Origin: Verrucomicrobiaceae bacterium
GTDB lineage: Bacteria > Verrucomicrobiota > Verrucomicrobiia > Verrucomicrobiales > Verrucomicrobiaceae
DNA length: 64,000 nucleotides
Assembly (NCBI GenBank): GCA_027490195.1
Contig: JAIXYN010000098.1
Coordinates: 1 to 64,000, forward strand
Reading direction: 5' to 3'
Under the pieces are notes generated by a model. That model saw only the letters and a program-made list of their open reading frames with translations, had not been told where the DNA came from and did no database searches. The translations under genes and the position numbers were made by a program. This document shows, piece after piece, positions 36,467 to 45,473 of this stretch. Numbering within the stretch: the first letter of the stretch is position 1; each line of letters opens with the position of its first letter.

Positions 36467-36612
36467 GGTGTGTTGGTAAATGCGTGCGCGGGGGTAATGA
36501 GGTGCGCAGCAGGGGACGGAGTATGCCGCTTGGCACCCTCTGCTGCAAAAGGATTTTCCCCCTCACTTGGGTCTTCGTCTCAATTCAATGCTCGACACCT
36601 CGCCGTCCATGA

Positions 36613-37488
36613 ATGTATTATCCGGCCATGGCTCCATTGCTTCAAGAAACCGTCTTTATGACGAATCTTTATGCCACTCCCGCCGACTGGCAGCGTGATT
36701 TGTTTTATTCCGTGGTGCGCGCGGGCCATTTGAAGGCGGGATTCGAGCACCGCATCGAGCGTGAAACGTACCCGGGTCACGAGCTAATTCTCTGCCTCAG
36801 AGGCCATGGCTGGGTCCAGGTCGCAGGCAAACGGCATGCCGTCGGACCCGGAGCGCTGCTGTGGGTGAACTGCCATCACCCGCACATCTATGGTGCCGCA
36901 AAAAAAGATCCGTGGGAGTTGTACTGGATGCGCATCGAAGGCAGATCGCTGGACCGCATTGCCGAACTCCTGCAGGTGCGCTCTCAGCCCGTGCTCCAAG
37001 GCATCAATGAGCAGGCGGTGAAGCAGGAGATTGAGCACGCCTTTCAATACATGAGCGGCACCCGCCCCAGCGATGCCGCACTCGCCAGCGCTGCCGTCGC
37101 TGCCATCATCGGTCTGGCATTCCATGTGCGTCTCTCGGAGCCGGGACTCGTGCAGCCCGAGCTTCCCTCCGCCGTTTCCAAGGCACTGGAGCGCATGCGT
37201 CTCTACTTCCACCTGCCCATGCGTGTGGTCGAGCTCGCCCAGCTCAGCGGCATGAGCGAAAGTCACTTCAGCCGCCAGTTTAAAGCCGCCATAGGCACCA
37301 GCCCCATCGACTGGCTGCGGCGTGAGCGCATCAATCAGGCCAAGCGCCGCCTCATTGAATCCGACGACCCTGTCAAAGAAATCGCCCGCCAGGTCGGCTA
37401 CCACGATCAGTTCTTCTTCTCCAAGGACTTCAAGAAAATGACCAAGCTCACCCCCACGCAGTTTCGTGAGCAGGAAAAGCAGTCTTAA
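36613..37488 (+). CDS. AraC-family transcriptional regulator with cupin sensor
   Basis: A 291-residue regulator (alternative start ATG 36628). The N-terminal AraC cupin, including ETYPGHELILCLRGHGWVQV and the GALLWVNCHHPHIY strand, would bind a sugar or related effector. The C-terminal double HTH includes VVELAQLSGMSESHFSRQF and VKEIARQVGYHDQFFFSKDF. No obvious target gene is divergent. It overlaps the convergent membrane-protein gene by 4 bases at its 3' end. Confidence 0.9.
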   Translation: MYYPAMAPLLQETVFMTNLYATPADWQRDLFYSVVRAGHLKAGFEHRIERETYPGHELILCLRGHGWVQVAGKRHAVGPGALLWVNCHHPHIYGAAKKDPWELYWMRIEGRSLDRIAELLQVRSQPVLQGINEQAVKQEIEHAFQYMSGTRPSDAALASAAVAAIIGLAFHVRLSEPGLVQPELPSAVSKALERMRLYFHLPMRVVELAQLSGMSESHFSRQFKAAIGTSPIDWLRRERINQAKRRLIESDDPVKEIARQVGYHDQFFFSKDFKKMTKLTPTQFREQEKQS

Positions 37489-37886
37489 CCCACGAGCGTC
37501 TTCTGCTTCATCCGCTGCTCCACCCACGCATGCGTGCGGCGGAAAATAAAATCCAGCAGTAGCGCGAGCAGCGCGCCTGCAAACGCTCCACCGATGCCGC
37601 CATACACGGCGATCATCCAGCTCTCGTCCACGTTCTGAAGCACTGTCCGTCCCACCCAGGCCGTCACTGCTCCGGCGGGAATACCCGCCAGAATGCCGCA
37701 TTGCAGCAGCAGCGCCCGCACCGCGGTCGCCGGCCGTTTCGTGAAGAGACCCAGCGCCACGGAACTGGACACCACCCCCAGCATGGCCAGGCCCGCTGCA
37801 ATCGCGCAGGCAACCAAACCGATGCCGATGCCAACGCCGATCAATACGACCATGACAAGCAGCGCGATGAGGCCAGGGATTCCCAT
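37485..37886 (-). CDS. small membrane protein, Gly/Ala-rich
   Basis: A 133-residue integral membrane protein with four hydrophobic segments (LIALLVMVVLIGVGIGIGLV; ACAIAAGLAMLGVVSSSVAL; LLLQCGILAGIPAGAVTAW; MIAVYGGIGGAFAGALLALLL) and a basic C-terminus. No family assigned. It is divergent from rlmN. 37893-37935 upstream has an AATCTCGAATTTCAAATCC-like stretch of intergenic-repeat character. Confidence 0.7.
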   Translation of the reverse strand: MGIPGLIALLVMVVLIGVGIGIGLVACAIAAGLAMLGVVSSSVALGLFTKRPATAVRALLLQCGILAGIPAGAVTAWVGRTVLQNVDESWMIAVYGGIGGAFAGALLALLLDFIFRRTHAWVEQRMKQKTLVG

Positions 37887-37949
37887 GCCTTCAGCATCAA
37901 ACCCAAATCTCGAATTTCAAATCCTCATTTCATCGCCACTGTGGCACGC

Positions 37950-39077
37950 ATGACCATCACCCCCGCACCCCAGGGCCTCCTCGGCATGAAGCCGGAGGAG
38001 ATCTCTGCCGTGTTCGCAGAGCTTGGCCAGCCCGCATTCCGTGCCAAACAGCTCGTCGAGTGGGTCTTCGCCAAACGCGCCGCCACTTTTGAGGAGATGA
38101 CCAATCTCCCCAAAGCCACCCGCGAAGCCCTCGCCACCCGCTTCGTTACGCGCACGATGAGCATCGCCAAAGTCGCCGGCTCCAGCGACACGACGCGCAA
38201 ATTTCTCCTCAAACTCCACGACGGCCGCTACGTCGAAACCGTGCTCATCCCGGCCAATCCCGCCCTCTACGGCGGCAGCTCAGACCGCCGCACCCTCTGC
38301 GTCTCCAGCCAGGTCGGCTGTGCTTATGACTGCAAATTCTGCGCCAGCGGTCTTGCCGGTTTTGCGCGCAATCTGACCGCCGCAGAAATCGTCGAGCAGA
38401 TCGTGCAGGTGGAGGCCTATGCCGGAGAGCGCGTGGACAATCTCGTCTTCATGGGCATGGGCGAGCCCCTCGCGAATTACTCGAACGTTACCAAGGCCAT
38501 CGAGATCTTGAACGCCGAATGGGGCATTGGCATCGGCGCGCGCCACATGACCGTCAGCACCAGCGGTCTCGCCCCGCAGATCAAAAAACTCGCCGACTTC
38601 CCCTTTCAGATCCGTCTCGCCATTTCGCTGCACGGTGCCACCGATGAAGTGCGTGAGAAAATCATGCCGGTGAACCGCAAGCACAACCTCGGCGAGCTCT
38701 TTGAAGCGCTCGACTACTGGAACCAGAAGCGGAAGCAGTTCCTCACCTTTGAGTTCATTCTCATCGCCGACGTGAACGACAGCCTCCAGCAGGCCCACGC
38801 CTTGGCCAAACGCGCCCGCAGTGCCAATGCCAAGGTCAATTTGATACCCTACAATACCGTCGATGGCCTGGACTGGGTGCGCCCCAGCGAGGCCAGCCAG
38901 GATGCCTTCCTCGCCGTGCTCACGAATGCCGGCGTCACCGCCACTCTCCGCCGTGAAAAAGGCCACGACATCGCCGCCGCCTGCGGTCAGCTCCGCCTGA
39001 AACAGGAGACCGAACTCGGCATCATCGAATCCCCGATCCCCGCCAAACGCATCACGATTGGCGGCGGCGCGGAATGA
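37950..39077 (+). CDS. rlmN: 23S rRNA (adenine2503-C2)-methyltransferase RlmN
   Basis: A 375-residue radical-SAM enzyme that methylates A2503 of 23S rRNA and A37 of some tRNAs. The start is MTITPAPQG; the 83-codon upstream frame is a shadow of the opposite gene. C124, C128 and C131 (CAYDCKFC) bind the 4Fe-4S cluster. FMGMGEPLANYSNV and the HMTVSTSGL motif are characteristic, and the conserved C-terminal Cys lies in IAAACGQL. The N-terminal FRAKQLVEWVF domain is the RNA-binding part. Confidence 0.95.
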   Translation: MTITPAPQGLLGMKPEEISAVFAELGQPAFRAKQLVEWVFAKRAATFEEMTNLPKATREALATRFVTRTMSIAKVAGSSDTTRKFLLKLHDGRYVETVLIPANPALYGGSSDRRTLCVSSQVGCAYDCKFCASGLAGFARNLTAAEIVEQIVQVEAYAGERVDNLVFMGMGEPLANYSNVTKAIEILNAEWGIGIGARHMTVSTSGLAPQIKKLADFPFQIRLAISLHGATDEVREKIMPVNRKHNLGELFEALDYWNQKRKQFLTFEFILIADVNDSLQQAHALAKRARSANAKVNLIPYNTVDGLDWVRPSEASQDAFLAVLTNAGVTATLRREKGHDIAAACGQLRLKQETELGIIESPIPAKRITIGGGAE

Positions 39078-39080
39078 TTC

Positions 39081-39440
39081 TCTGGAGCGCCAAAGGCGCG
39101 CTCTATCGCAGCCCAGGGCAACGCCCTGGGTCATGTGCAGCACCATTCCGGGAAGCAAACCCAGCACGCCGCCACACCGTACGATAGCTAGCAGCGTTTG
39201 CATAGCACCCCGCTACGCATTGGCGTCGTGCCTCCTCATCGTGATGCGCGGCAGTCTGCACAACAACAGGTTCAGTCGAGCGGTGAAAATCCACAGAGCA
39301 TCGCGAATGCGTCAGCAAAGTGGTCCGCACAGTCCTCTGTGCGGTGTCTGGGCAGTCGTGCACGCTGAAAATCACATAGAGCACCTTTCAGCCCGCTATA
39401 TGCGCCAGCCTCCGGTTCCCAAACTCCAGAGGCTGTAAAA
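39081..39440. repeat. intergenic region with three perfect or near-perfect hairpins
   Basis: This 375-base convergent gap holds hairpins at 39085-39103 (GAGCGC/GCGCTC), at 39112-39130 (CCCAGGGC, loop AAC, GCCCTGGG) and at 39325-39344 (CCGCACAG, loop TCCT, CTGTGCGG, preceded by AGTGGTCCGCA). An open frame across it (39058-39438) looks non-coding. The CCCAGGGC/GCCCTGGG element recurs at 49385-49419. Confidence 0.65.
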
Positions 39441-39452
39441 TGTCCAAATGCG

Positions 39453-40058
39453 CTACCTCACCCGCGCCGGTTTCCTCACCACCTTGGCAGGCGCGCGTTT
39501 CACCGGCCGCTTAAGCTTCGGCGCAGTCGCCGGTTTGGCCGCAGATGGCTTCGCGCCAGCCTTGGCTTCCTTCAGCTCGCGCAGTTCCTTCTCGACCTCA
39601 GCCAGTCGGCGCGAAGTGGCCTCCAGCTTGCGTACCACGAGGCGCGCGACGAATTCGTACAGCGCCGCATGGAAATCCGGATCTTCCTCGCGCGGATGGA
39701 TGTCCTGCAGGAATTTCTGGTCCACCGCCAGACAGACGGCTTTCGTGGAGGCGATGACGGAAGCGAGACGCTTGTCATGGTTCACGAGCGCCAGCTCACC
39801 AAAAACTTCCCCAATGCGGGTGATGGCAGCCACTTTCTTGGTGCCGACCCGCACCTCAAGCTCACCACTGAGCAGGACGTAGATGCGGGAGTCGATGCTG
39901 CCCTCCTTAATGATGTGATCGCCGGGCTCGCATTGCAGCAAGCTGCTGGAGTTCAGGACATCATCAAGTTGGTCATCGCTAAAGCTGGCGAGAGCAGGCA
40001 CCGCACGCAAAGGCGACGGGCTGTTTTTCTCGTCATGGATGTAAGCAAACTCTTTCAT
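39453..40058 (-). CDS. cyclic-nucleotide-binding domain protein with basic tail
   Basis: A 201-residue protein. Residues about 20-130 form a CRP-like cNMP-binding domain (LLQCEPGDHIIKEGSIDSRIYVLLSGEL; IGEVFGELALVNHDKRLASV, the phosphate-binding cassette). A coiled coil follows (LEATSRRLAEVEKELRELKEA), then a 45-residue Lys/Ala/Pro tail (KPATAPKLKRPVKRAPAKVV) reminiscent of histone H1-like tails. No HTH is present, so it is not a classical CRP regulator. The tail might bind nucleic acid. Confidence 0.83.
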   Translation of the reverse strand: MKEFAYIHDEKNSPSPLRAVPALASFSDDQLDDVLNSSSLLQCEPGDHIIKEGSIDSRIYVLLSGELEVRVGTKKVAAITRIGEVFGELALVNHDKRLASVIASTKAVCLAVDQKFLQDIHPREEDPDFHAALYEFVARLVVRKLEATSRRLAEVEKELRELKEAKAGAKPSAAKPATAPKLKRPVKRAPAKVVRKPARVR

Positions 40059-40112
40059 GGAATTCGCACGGATTCTGTCAGGAGCAAGGCAGGGGGGAAA
40101 GATAAATTTTGT

Positions 40113-41027
40113 TCATTTTCCGCCAGCCTTCACCGCCGCATCATAGGCGGGCCAGAAACTGGCCGGGGGCATCAGGTCCTTGCCGCCGTCGTCAAAACGC
40201 GTGCCGATCTCCTGCAACTGGAGTGATCTCGCCACATCAATGCCCGCCGTGATGTTCGCCGGGGTAAACACAAGGCGCGTGAGCTGCATGCCCTTCAGCG
40301 GGGTCAAATCGGTCACCGGCGTCTCCGCTATGTGCAGGCGCTGCAGGGCCGTGCCGGTCAGCGGCGAGAGATCCTTCACCTTGGTGCGGTGCAGCGTCAC
40401 GCTCACCAGCGGCACCGTTTTCAGTGCGCGGATGTCCGCCACCGGGCAGTCCGTCAGCCACAGCATCTGGATCGGGCAATGGGCGATCCCCGAGATGTCA
40501 CCAATCGGGCAGCCCACCGCATTCAGCTCCACCAGCGGCATGTTTTCCAACGCCGCCAGATTTTCCACCGGCGTGCGGCTCAGGTAGAGCTTTTCCAAAG
40601 GCATGCCACGGATCGGCGAAAGGTCCCGCACCTTGGTATCTTCAAGATACAGCTCCACCAGCTTCTTGCCCTGCATCGGCCGCAGGTCGGTGATCGGCGT
40701 CTCGCTCAGGTCCAGCGCCAGCGGCTCAATGTGTTCGAGAAACTTCACGTTCTCAATCTTTGCCCCACGCAGGCTCAGCGCGACCACCTTTCCTGCTTCG
40801 ATGTTGAACTGACCTTCACCCATGTAAGCCGGATTGTGAAACTTGATCTCCGTATGCATCATCTCCTGCGTCCAATACACCTTCTTCGGCGCATCCTTGG
40901 CCAGAGCTGGGGCAGCGGCAGGTGCCGCAGGCTTTTCCGCCACGGGCTTCGCCGCAGACGCAGGTTTCTTGGGCTCATCACCACACTGGGTCAAAAGGAG
41001 AGGAAGGAGGAGCAGGCTGGGCTTCAT
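40113..41027 (-). CDS. leucine-rich-repeat lipoprotein
   Basis: A 304-residue protein. MKPSLLLLPLLLTQC is a lipoprotein signal with Cys in LLTQC, which decides the start. After an Ala/Pro-rich linker there are about eight LRR-like units of roughly 22 residues (LVELYLEDTKVRDLSPIRGM; LEKLYLSRTPVENLAALENM; LQRLHIAETPVTDLTPLKGM). It is probably an outer-envelope protein-interaction module. It is divergent from the sulfatase gene across 83 bases. Confidence 0.82.
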   Translation of the reverse strand: MKPSLLLLPLLLTQCGDEPKKPASAAKPVAEKPAAPAAAPALAKDAPKKVYWTQEMMHTEIKFHNPAYMGEGQFNIEAGKVVALSLRGAKIENVKFLEHIEPLALDLSETPITDLRPMQGKKLVELYLEDTKVRDLSPIRGMPLEKLYLSRTPVENLAALENMPLVELNAVGCPIGDISGIAHCPIQMLWLTDCPVADIRALKTVPLVSVTLHRTKVKDLSPLTGTALQRLHIAETPVTDLTPLKGMQLTRLVFTPANITAGIDVARSLQLQEIGTRFDDGGKDLMPPASFWPAYDAAVKAGGK

Positions 41028-41110
41028 GCCATGGGCATGCCGGATTTCCTGGTGCGATGCAAGCCGGAAGTGAAACAAGGACCGCAAACCAACGTTTTTC
41101 GCGCTCCACC

Positions 41111-42472
41111 ATGCGATCTCTCCTTTTCCTCGCCTCGCTGCTGCTCACCGCATCTGCTTTTGCCGCCAAACCGAACGTGCTGCTCATCATCGCAGACGAT
41201 CTCGGCTACCACGATGTCGGTTTTCAGGGCTCCAAGGAGATCCCCACCCCAAACCTCGACAAGCTGGCCGCACAAAGTCTCGTCTGCACCAATGGCTACG
41301 TGTCGCATCCGTTTTGCAGCCCCACCCGGGCGGGCATCATGACGGGCCGCTACCAGCAGCGCTTCGGGCATGAAAACAATCCCGCCTGGCTGCCGCAGGA
41401 CACCGTGGCGGGATTGCCACTGACGGAAACAACCTTTCCGCAGCTCATGCAAAAAGCGGGCTACACGACGGGTGCCGTGGGCAAATGGCACCTCGGCGCG
41501 CATCCGCAGTTTCACCCAAACAAGCGCGGCTTTGACGAATACTTCGGCGCTCTCGGCGGCGGGCACATGTACTTCCCGGGCACCGGCGGCGGTGCGGAAT
41601 ACAACATCCCGCTGAACCGCAACGGCAAGGATGAAGCCCAGACCAATTACCTCACCGAGCAGTTCGGCGATGAAGCCTCTTCCTTTGTGGAACGTCACGC
41701 TGCTGAAGCCAAACCATGGATGCTCTATCTGGCCTTCAATGCCCCCCACACGCCGCTGCAGGCACCGCAGAAGTGGCTGGACAAGTTCTCCCAGATCACA
41801 GACAAAAACCGCCAGACCTACGCCGCCATGGTATGCGCCATGGACGAAGCCATTGGCGGTGTGCTGGCCAAGCTTGAAGCTACCAAGCAGCGCGAGAACA
41901 CGCTGATCTACTTCGTCAGTGACAACGGCGGTCCCAATTTGCAGGCAAAGAGCGGCAGCAACTTCACGGACAACTCTCCGCTTCGCGGCGCAAAAGGCAT
42001 GGTTTACGAAGGCGGCATGCGCGTGCCCTTCCTCGTGAGCTGGCCTGCCAAAATCAAGCCGGGCAAATACGACCAGCCCGTGATCGCACTCGATTTCCTG
42101 CCCACCTCACTCGCCGCCGCAGACTTGTCTGACTTAACCCCGAAGAATCTGGATGGCGTGAACCTGCTGCCCTTCCTCAGTGGTGAAAAAACCAGCTCAC
42201 CCCATGACACCCTGTTCTGGCGCAGCGGCGGCCCCGGCGGCAACAACGCCGTGCGCCGCGGCAGCATGAAGCTTGTGCGCCTCGGCAAAGCAGAACCAGA
42301 ATTGTATGATCTCGCGACAGACATCGGCGAATCCAAGAACCTCGCCGCAGAAAAGCCCGAGATGGTGAAGGAACTCGTCTCCGCCATCGCCGAATGGGAG
42401 AAAGGCACCATCGTTCCGATCTTCGAAAGTCCGAAGGCTGGCAAACCGGCACCAAAGAAGAAAAAGAAATAG
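41111..42472 (+). CDS. secreted sulfatase (formylglycine-dependent)
   Basis: A 453-residue type-I sulfatase. The signal peptide MRSLLFLASLLLTASAFA sets the start; the frame runs 63 codons upstream as a shadow. NVLLIIADDLGYHDVGF carries the first metal-binding Asp pair. C69 in CSPTRAGIMTGR is the formylglycine site. GKWHLG and SDNGGP are also present. Such enzymes remove sulfate from polysaccharides and are expanded in marine and freshwater Verrucomicrobiota. The tail is Lys-rich (PAPKKKKK). Confidence 0.92.
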   Translation: MRSLLFLASLLLTASAFAAKPNVLLIIADDLGYHDVGFQGSKEIPTPNLDKLAAQSLVCTNGYVSHPFCSPTRAGIMTGRYQQRFGHENNPAWLPQDTVAGLPLTETTFPQLMQKAGYTTGAVGKWHLGAHPQFHPNKRGFDEYFGALGGGHMYFPGTGGGAEYNIPLNRNGKDEAQTNYLTEQFGDEASSFVERHAAEAKPWMLYLAFNAPHTPLQAPQKWLDKFSQITDKNRQTYAAMVCAMDEAIGGVLAKLEATKQRENTLIYFVSDNGGPNLQAKSGSNFTDNSPLRGAKGMVYEGGMRVPFLVSWPAKIKPGKYDQPVIALDFLPTSLAAADLSDLTPKNLDGVNLLPFLSGEKTSSPHDTLFWRSGGPGGNNAVRRGSMKLVRLGKAEPELYDLATDIGESKNLAAEKPEMVKELVSAIAEWEKGTIVPIFESPKAGKPAPKKKKK

Positions 42473-42497
42473 GCAGCCACGCCACGTTTCTGGCAGG

Positions 42498-44765
42498 ATG
42501 AATTTCTTCATGCTGCGCTCGCTCACTTTTCTTCTTCTTTGCTCCTTCGCGCATGCGGATGAGTTCGACTCACTGCGTGCCGTGGTCAGCAAAGCGGTGG
42601 CGAAAGGCAATCCGCCAGGGGCCGTGCTCTGGTTTGAAAGCGGAGAGAAAAAGATGACCATGGTCGAAGGCCGGCGTGCGCTTGCTCCCGCGAAGGAGCC
42701 CATGACCGAGGACACCGTCTTTGACGCTGCATCCCTGACCAAGGTAGTGGCCACGCTGCCAAGCGTGCTGATCCTCATGGAGCAGGGAAAGATCGAACTG
42801 GAGGCCGAGGTGCGGCGCTACATCCCAGAATTTCGCAGCGGCATCACCGTGCGCCATCTCCTCACCCACACCTCCGGCTTGAAGGCTGGCATTCCCAAGG
42901 AGCCCGAATGGACGGGTTACACAGCCGGGATCGAACGAGCCATCGCATCAGAGGCTGAAGGCCCGCCCGACCGCTTCTTCCGCTACTCCGACATCAACTT
43001 CATCCTCCTCGGCGAGATCGTTCGGCGCGTGAGCGGCATGGGCTTGAATGAGTTCGCCTCAAAGCACGTGTTCGCGCCTCTGCACATGGACTCCACACGC
43101 TTCCTGCCTCCGGAAGATTGGCGGCCACGCATCGCACCCACGGAGAAAGATGAAAACGGCGTCATGCTTCGCGGCGTGGTGCATGACCCCACCTCGCGCA
43201 AGATGGGCGGCGTCACCGGCCATGCAGGCCTCTTCACCACCGCCGGTGATCTGGCGAAGTATGCGCGCATGATTCTCGCGGGCGGTGCAGGCATATTAAA
43301 ACCAGAGACCGTCAAACTCATGACGGCACCGCAGACCGTCGCCACAATCTTCGAACGCCGCGGCCTCGGCTGGGACATCGACTCAGCTTTCAGCAGGCCG
43401 CGCGGGAAAGTGTTTCCACTGGGCTCCTTTGGTCACACAGGCTTCACCGGCACTAGCGTCTGGATCGAGCCCGCATCGAAGACCTTTGTTATCTTCATGA
43501 GCTCACGCCTGCACCCCAATGGCAAAGGCAGCGTGCGTGATTTGTACGAAGAGATCGGCACCGCAGCAGCAAGTTGTGTGAAGCTCAACCCCACCAACGG
43601 CCCCCCATGGCCCCGTGCCGAGACCGAAGTTCCCACCGTATTGAACGGCATCGACGTACTCGCCCGGCGCAAGTTCGCGGACCTGCAGGGCCTCCGCATC
43701 GGCCTCATCACCAATCAAACTGGCATCGATGCCCAGCGCCGCAGCACCATCGATCTTCTGGCCAATGCCCCCGGCGTGAAATTGAAAAAACTCTTCAGCC
43801 CCGAGCACGGAATCCGTGGTGAACTCGATCAGGAGAAAATCAGCAACTCCATCGACAAAAAGACCGGCCTGCCCGTGCTGAGCTTGTTCGGCGAGCAGCG
43901 CGCCCCCACCCAGGAACAACTCGCAGACGTGGATGCCTTGGTATTCGATATCCAGGACATCGGCTGCCGCTTCTACACCTACATCGGCACCATGCGTCTG
44001 TGCATGGAGGCGGCGGCCAAGGCGAAGAAGACTTTCTACGTGCTCGATCGCGTCAATCCCATCGGCGGCATCCAGGTCGAAGGCCCCGCCATCATTGATG
44101 CCGAAAAACCCACTGCCACGCACGCCATCCCGCTGCGCCACGGCATGACCGCCGGCGAACTCGCGGCTATGATGAACGCCGAGCGCGCCATCGGCTGTGA
44201 TTTAAAAGTGATCCCCGTCGAAGGCTGGCAGCGCCACATGCGCTTCGATCAAACAGGCCTGCCATGGATCAATCCCTCCCCCAACATGCGCTCATTGAAC
44301 GCCGCGCTGCTCTATCCAGGCATCGGCCTACTCGAGTTCAGCATCACCGTCGGGCGCGGCACCGACACCCCCTTTGAAGTCCTCGGCGCACCCTATGTGG
44401 ATGACCTGCGGCTGTCGTATGAACTGAACAAACTGGGCCTGGCAGGCCTGCAGTTTACCCCCATACGCTTCACGCCCACAGCCAGCATTTTCAAAGGCGA
44501 AGCCTGCGGCGGCGTGCGCATGGCCATCACAGATCGCAACGCCTTGAATTCAGTCGAAGTAGGCATCGCCATCGCCACCACATTGCAACGGCTCTATCCA
44601 AAAGAGTTCAAACTGTCACTTGTGGACACCCTCCTCAATCGAGCCGCCAGCGTGAAGGCCCTGCGCAGTGGCGATGCATGGAAAAAAGTCGTGGCAGACT
44701 GGTCCGCAGAGACGCAGGCATTTGCGGTGCGGCGAAAGGAATTCCTCCGTTATGCCGAGGAATAA
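42498..44765 (+). CDS. beta-lactamase-family / NamZ (DUF1343) fusion protein
   Basis: A 755-residue exported fusion. ATG 42510 is also possible, with AGGA 12 bases upstream and a signal peptide MLRSLTFLLLCSFAHA. Domain 1 (about 25-355) is a serine beta-lactamase/DD-peptidase fold: S79-x-x-K82, YSD near 162 and GHTGFTG near 311. Domain 2 (about 375-755) is DUF1343/NamZ, exo-beta-N-acetylmuramidase: IGLITNQTGID, LFSPEHGIRGE, VFDIQDIGCRFYTYIGTM, DRVNPIGG. NamZ releases MurNAc from cell-wall fragments, so the fusion may couple peptide hydrolysis with sugar release in peptidoglycan turnover. Confidence 0.9.
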   Translation: MNFFMLRSLTFLLLCSFAHADEFDSLRAVVSKAVAKGNPPGAVLWFESGEKKMTMVEGRRALAPAKEPMTEDTVFDAASLTKVVATLPSVLILMEQGKIELEAEVRRYIPEFRSGITVRHLLTHTSGLKAGIPKEPEWTGYTAGIERAIASEAEGPPDRFFRYSDINFILLGEIVRRVSGMGLNEFASKHVFAPLHMDSTRFLPPEDWRPRIAPTEKDENGVMLRGVVHDPTSRKMGGVTGHAGLFTTAGDLAKYARMILAGGAGILKPETVKLMTAPQTVATIFERRGLGWDIDSAFSRPRGKVFPLGSFGHTGFTGTSVWIEPASKTFVIFMSSRLHPNGKGSVRDLYEEIGTAAASCVKLNPTNGPPWPRAETEVPTVLNGIDVLARRKFADLQGLRIGLITNQTGIDAQRRSTIDLLANAPGVKLKKLFSPEHGIRGELDQEKISNSIDKKTGLPVLSLFGEQRAPTQEQLADVDALVFDIQDIGCRFYTYIGTMRLCMEAAAKAKKTFYVLDRVNPIGGIQVEGPAIIDAEKPTATHAIPLRHGMTAGELAAMMNAERAIGCDLKVIPVEGWQRHMRFDQTGLPWINPSPNMRSLNAALLYPGIGLLEFSITVGRGTDTPFEVLGAPYVDDLRLSYELNKLGLAGLQFTPIRFTPTASIFKGEACGGVRMAITDRNALNSVEVGIAIATTLQRLYPKEFKLSLVDTLLNRAASVKALRSGDAWKKVVADWSAETQAFAVRRKEFLRYAEE

Positions 44766-44802
44766 TCTGGCAAAGAATGCGATTTTCGGTTACTCATAAG
44801 CC

Positions 44803-45024
44803 ATGAATTCCAATGCCCCAGCGCTGCGTGGTGAGGCAGATATGTTTCAAGATTTGCTGGCTGATGCGCTCGCAATCCAGGATCGTTTTGTTGCGGAGCC
44901 CAGGCTCAAAACAACGGGAACAGGCCATCTGAAAAGCCGCGGTGTCGATGGCTTGAAGCAGGACGCGGCGGAACTGGCAGCCAAATACTCCAAGCAACGT
45001 GTGGAAACGAAACTGGCTCGATAA
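44803..45024 (+). CDS. small hypothetical protein
   Basis: A 73-residue polar protein (MNSNAPALRGEADMFQDLLADALAIQ...). No domain recognised. Its 3' end overlaps the next gene by 26 bases in another frame, so the two are likely co-translated. It could be an antitoxin-like partner, but no toxin signature is seen in the neighbour. Confidence 0.45.
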   Translation: MNSNAPALRGEADMFQDLLADALAIQDRFVAEPRLKTTGTGHLKSRGVDGLKQDAAELAAKYSKQRVETKLAR

Positions 45025-45421
45025 GTTCCCTTGGGAGATGGTGGAACGGCTCAATGCCGCTCTCTGCCAGCGACAAAACGTGGTGCACAAGCCCACTTCC
45101 GACGGCTATGAACCCGCGCGCAGCTTGTGGGAGTCGCATTACTCCCAGGAACTGTCTTTGGAACGGGCGCTGTTGATTGCCTACGAATGCCATTGCCTCG
45201 GCCCATTCTGCTTTTTCAATGGCAACACATTCGTGGCGGTAGTGCGACAAATGATTGAACCGATCCTGGCGCAGGTGGCTCCGGACGATCCAAACAAGGC
45301 CGCGCAATTTCGTTCGGTCGTTGGGCACTTCGTCGCAGGGACTGAGGGAATGGAAGAGTTAAGAGGTGCAATTCGTTCGATTGAGCAACGCCTGAGTGGG
45401 GCAGCGCCAGGAGATCAATAA
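44999..45421 (+). CDS. hypothetical protein, GTG start
   Basis: A 140-residue protein from GTG 44999, or 127 residues from ATG 45038, which has a GGGAG sequence unusually close upstream. Mostly helical, with a hydrophobic cysteine-rich centre (LLIAYECHCLGPFCFFNG). No family recognised. The downstream lipoprotein gene starts 52 bases after the stop. Confidence 0.5.
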   Translation: MWKRNWLDKFPWEMVERLNAALCQRQNVVHKPTSDGYEPARSLWESHYSQELSLERALLIAYECHCLGPFCFFNGNTFVAVVRQMIEPILAQVAPDDPNKAAQFRSVVGHFVAGTEGMEELRGAIRSIEQRLSGAAPGDQ

Positions 45422-45473
45422 CGGCATGTCCGGACTTGCGCGCCAGGGGAGTGTCTATGCTACCATGCAGACA

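Noticed and set aside
39058-39438. 126-codon ORF after rlmN
   Set aside because: It consists mainly of intergenic hairpin repeats and has no protein-like character.
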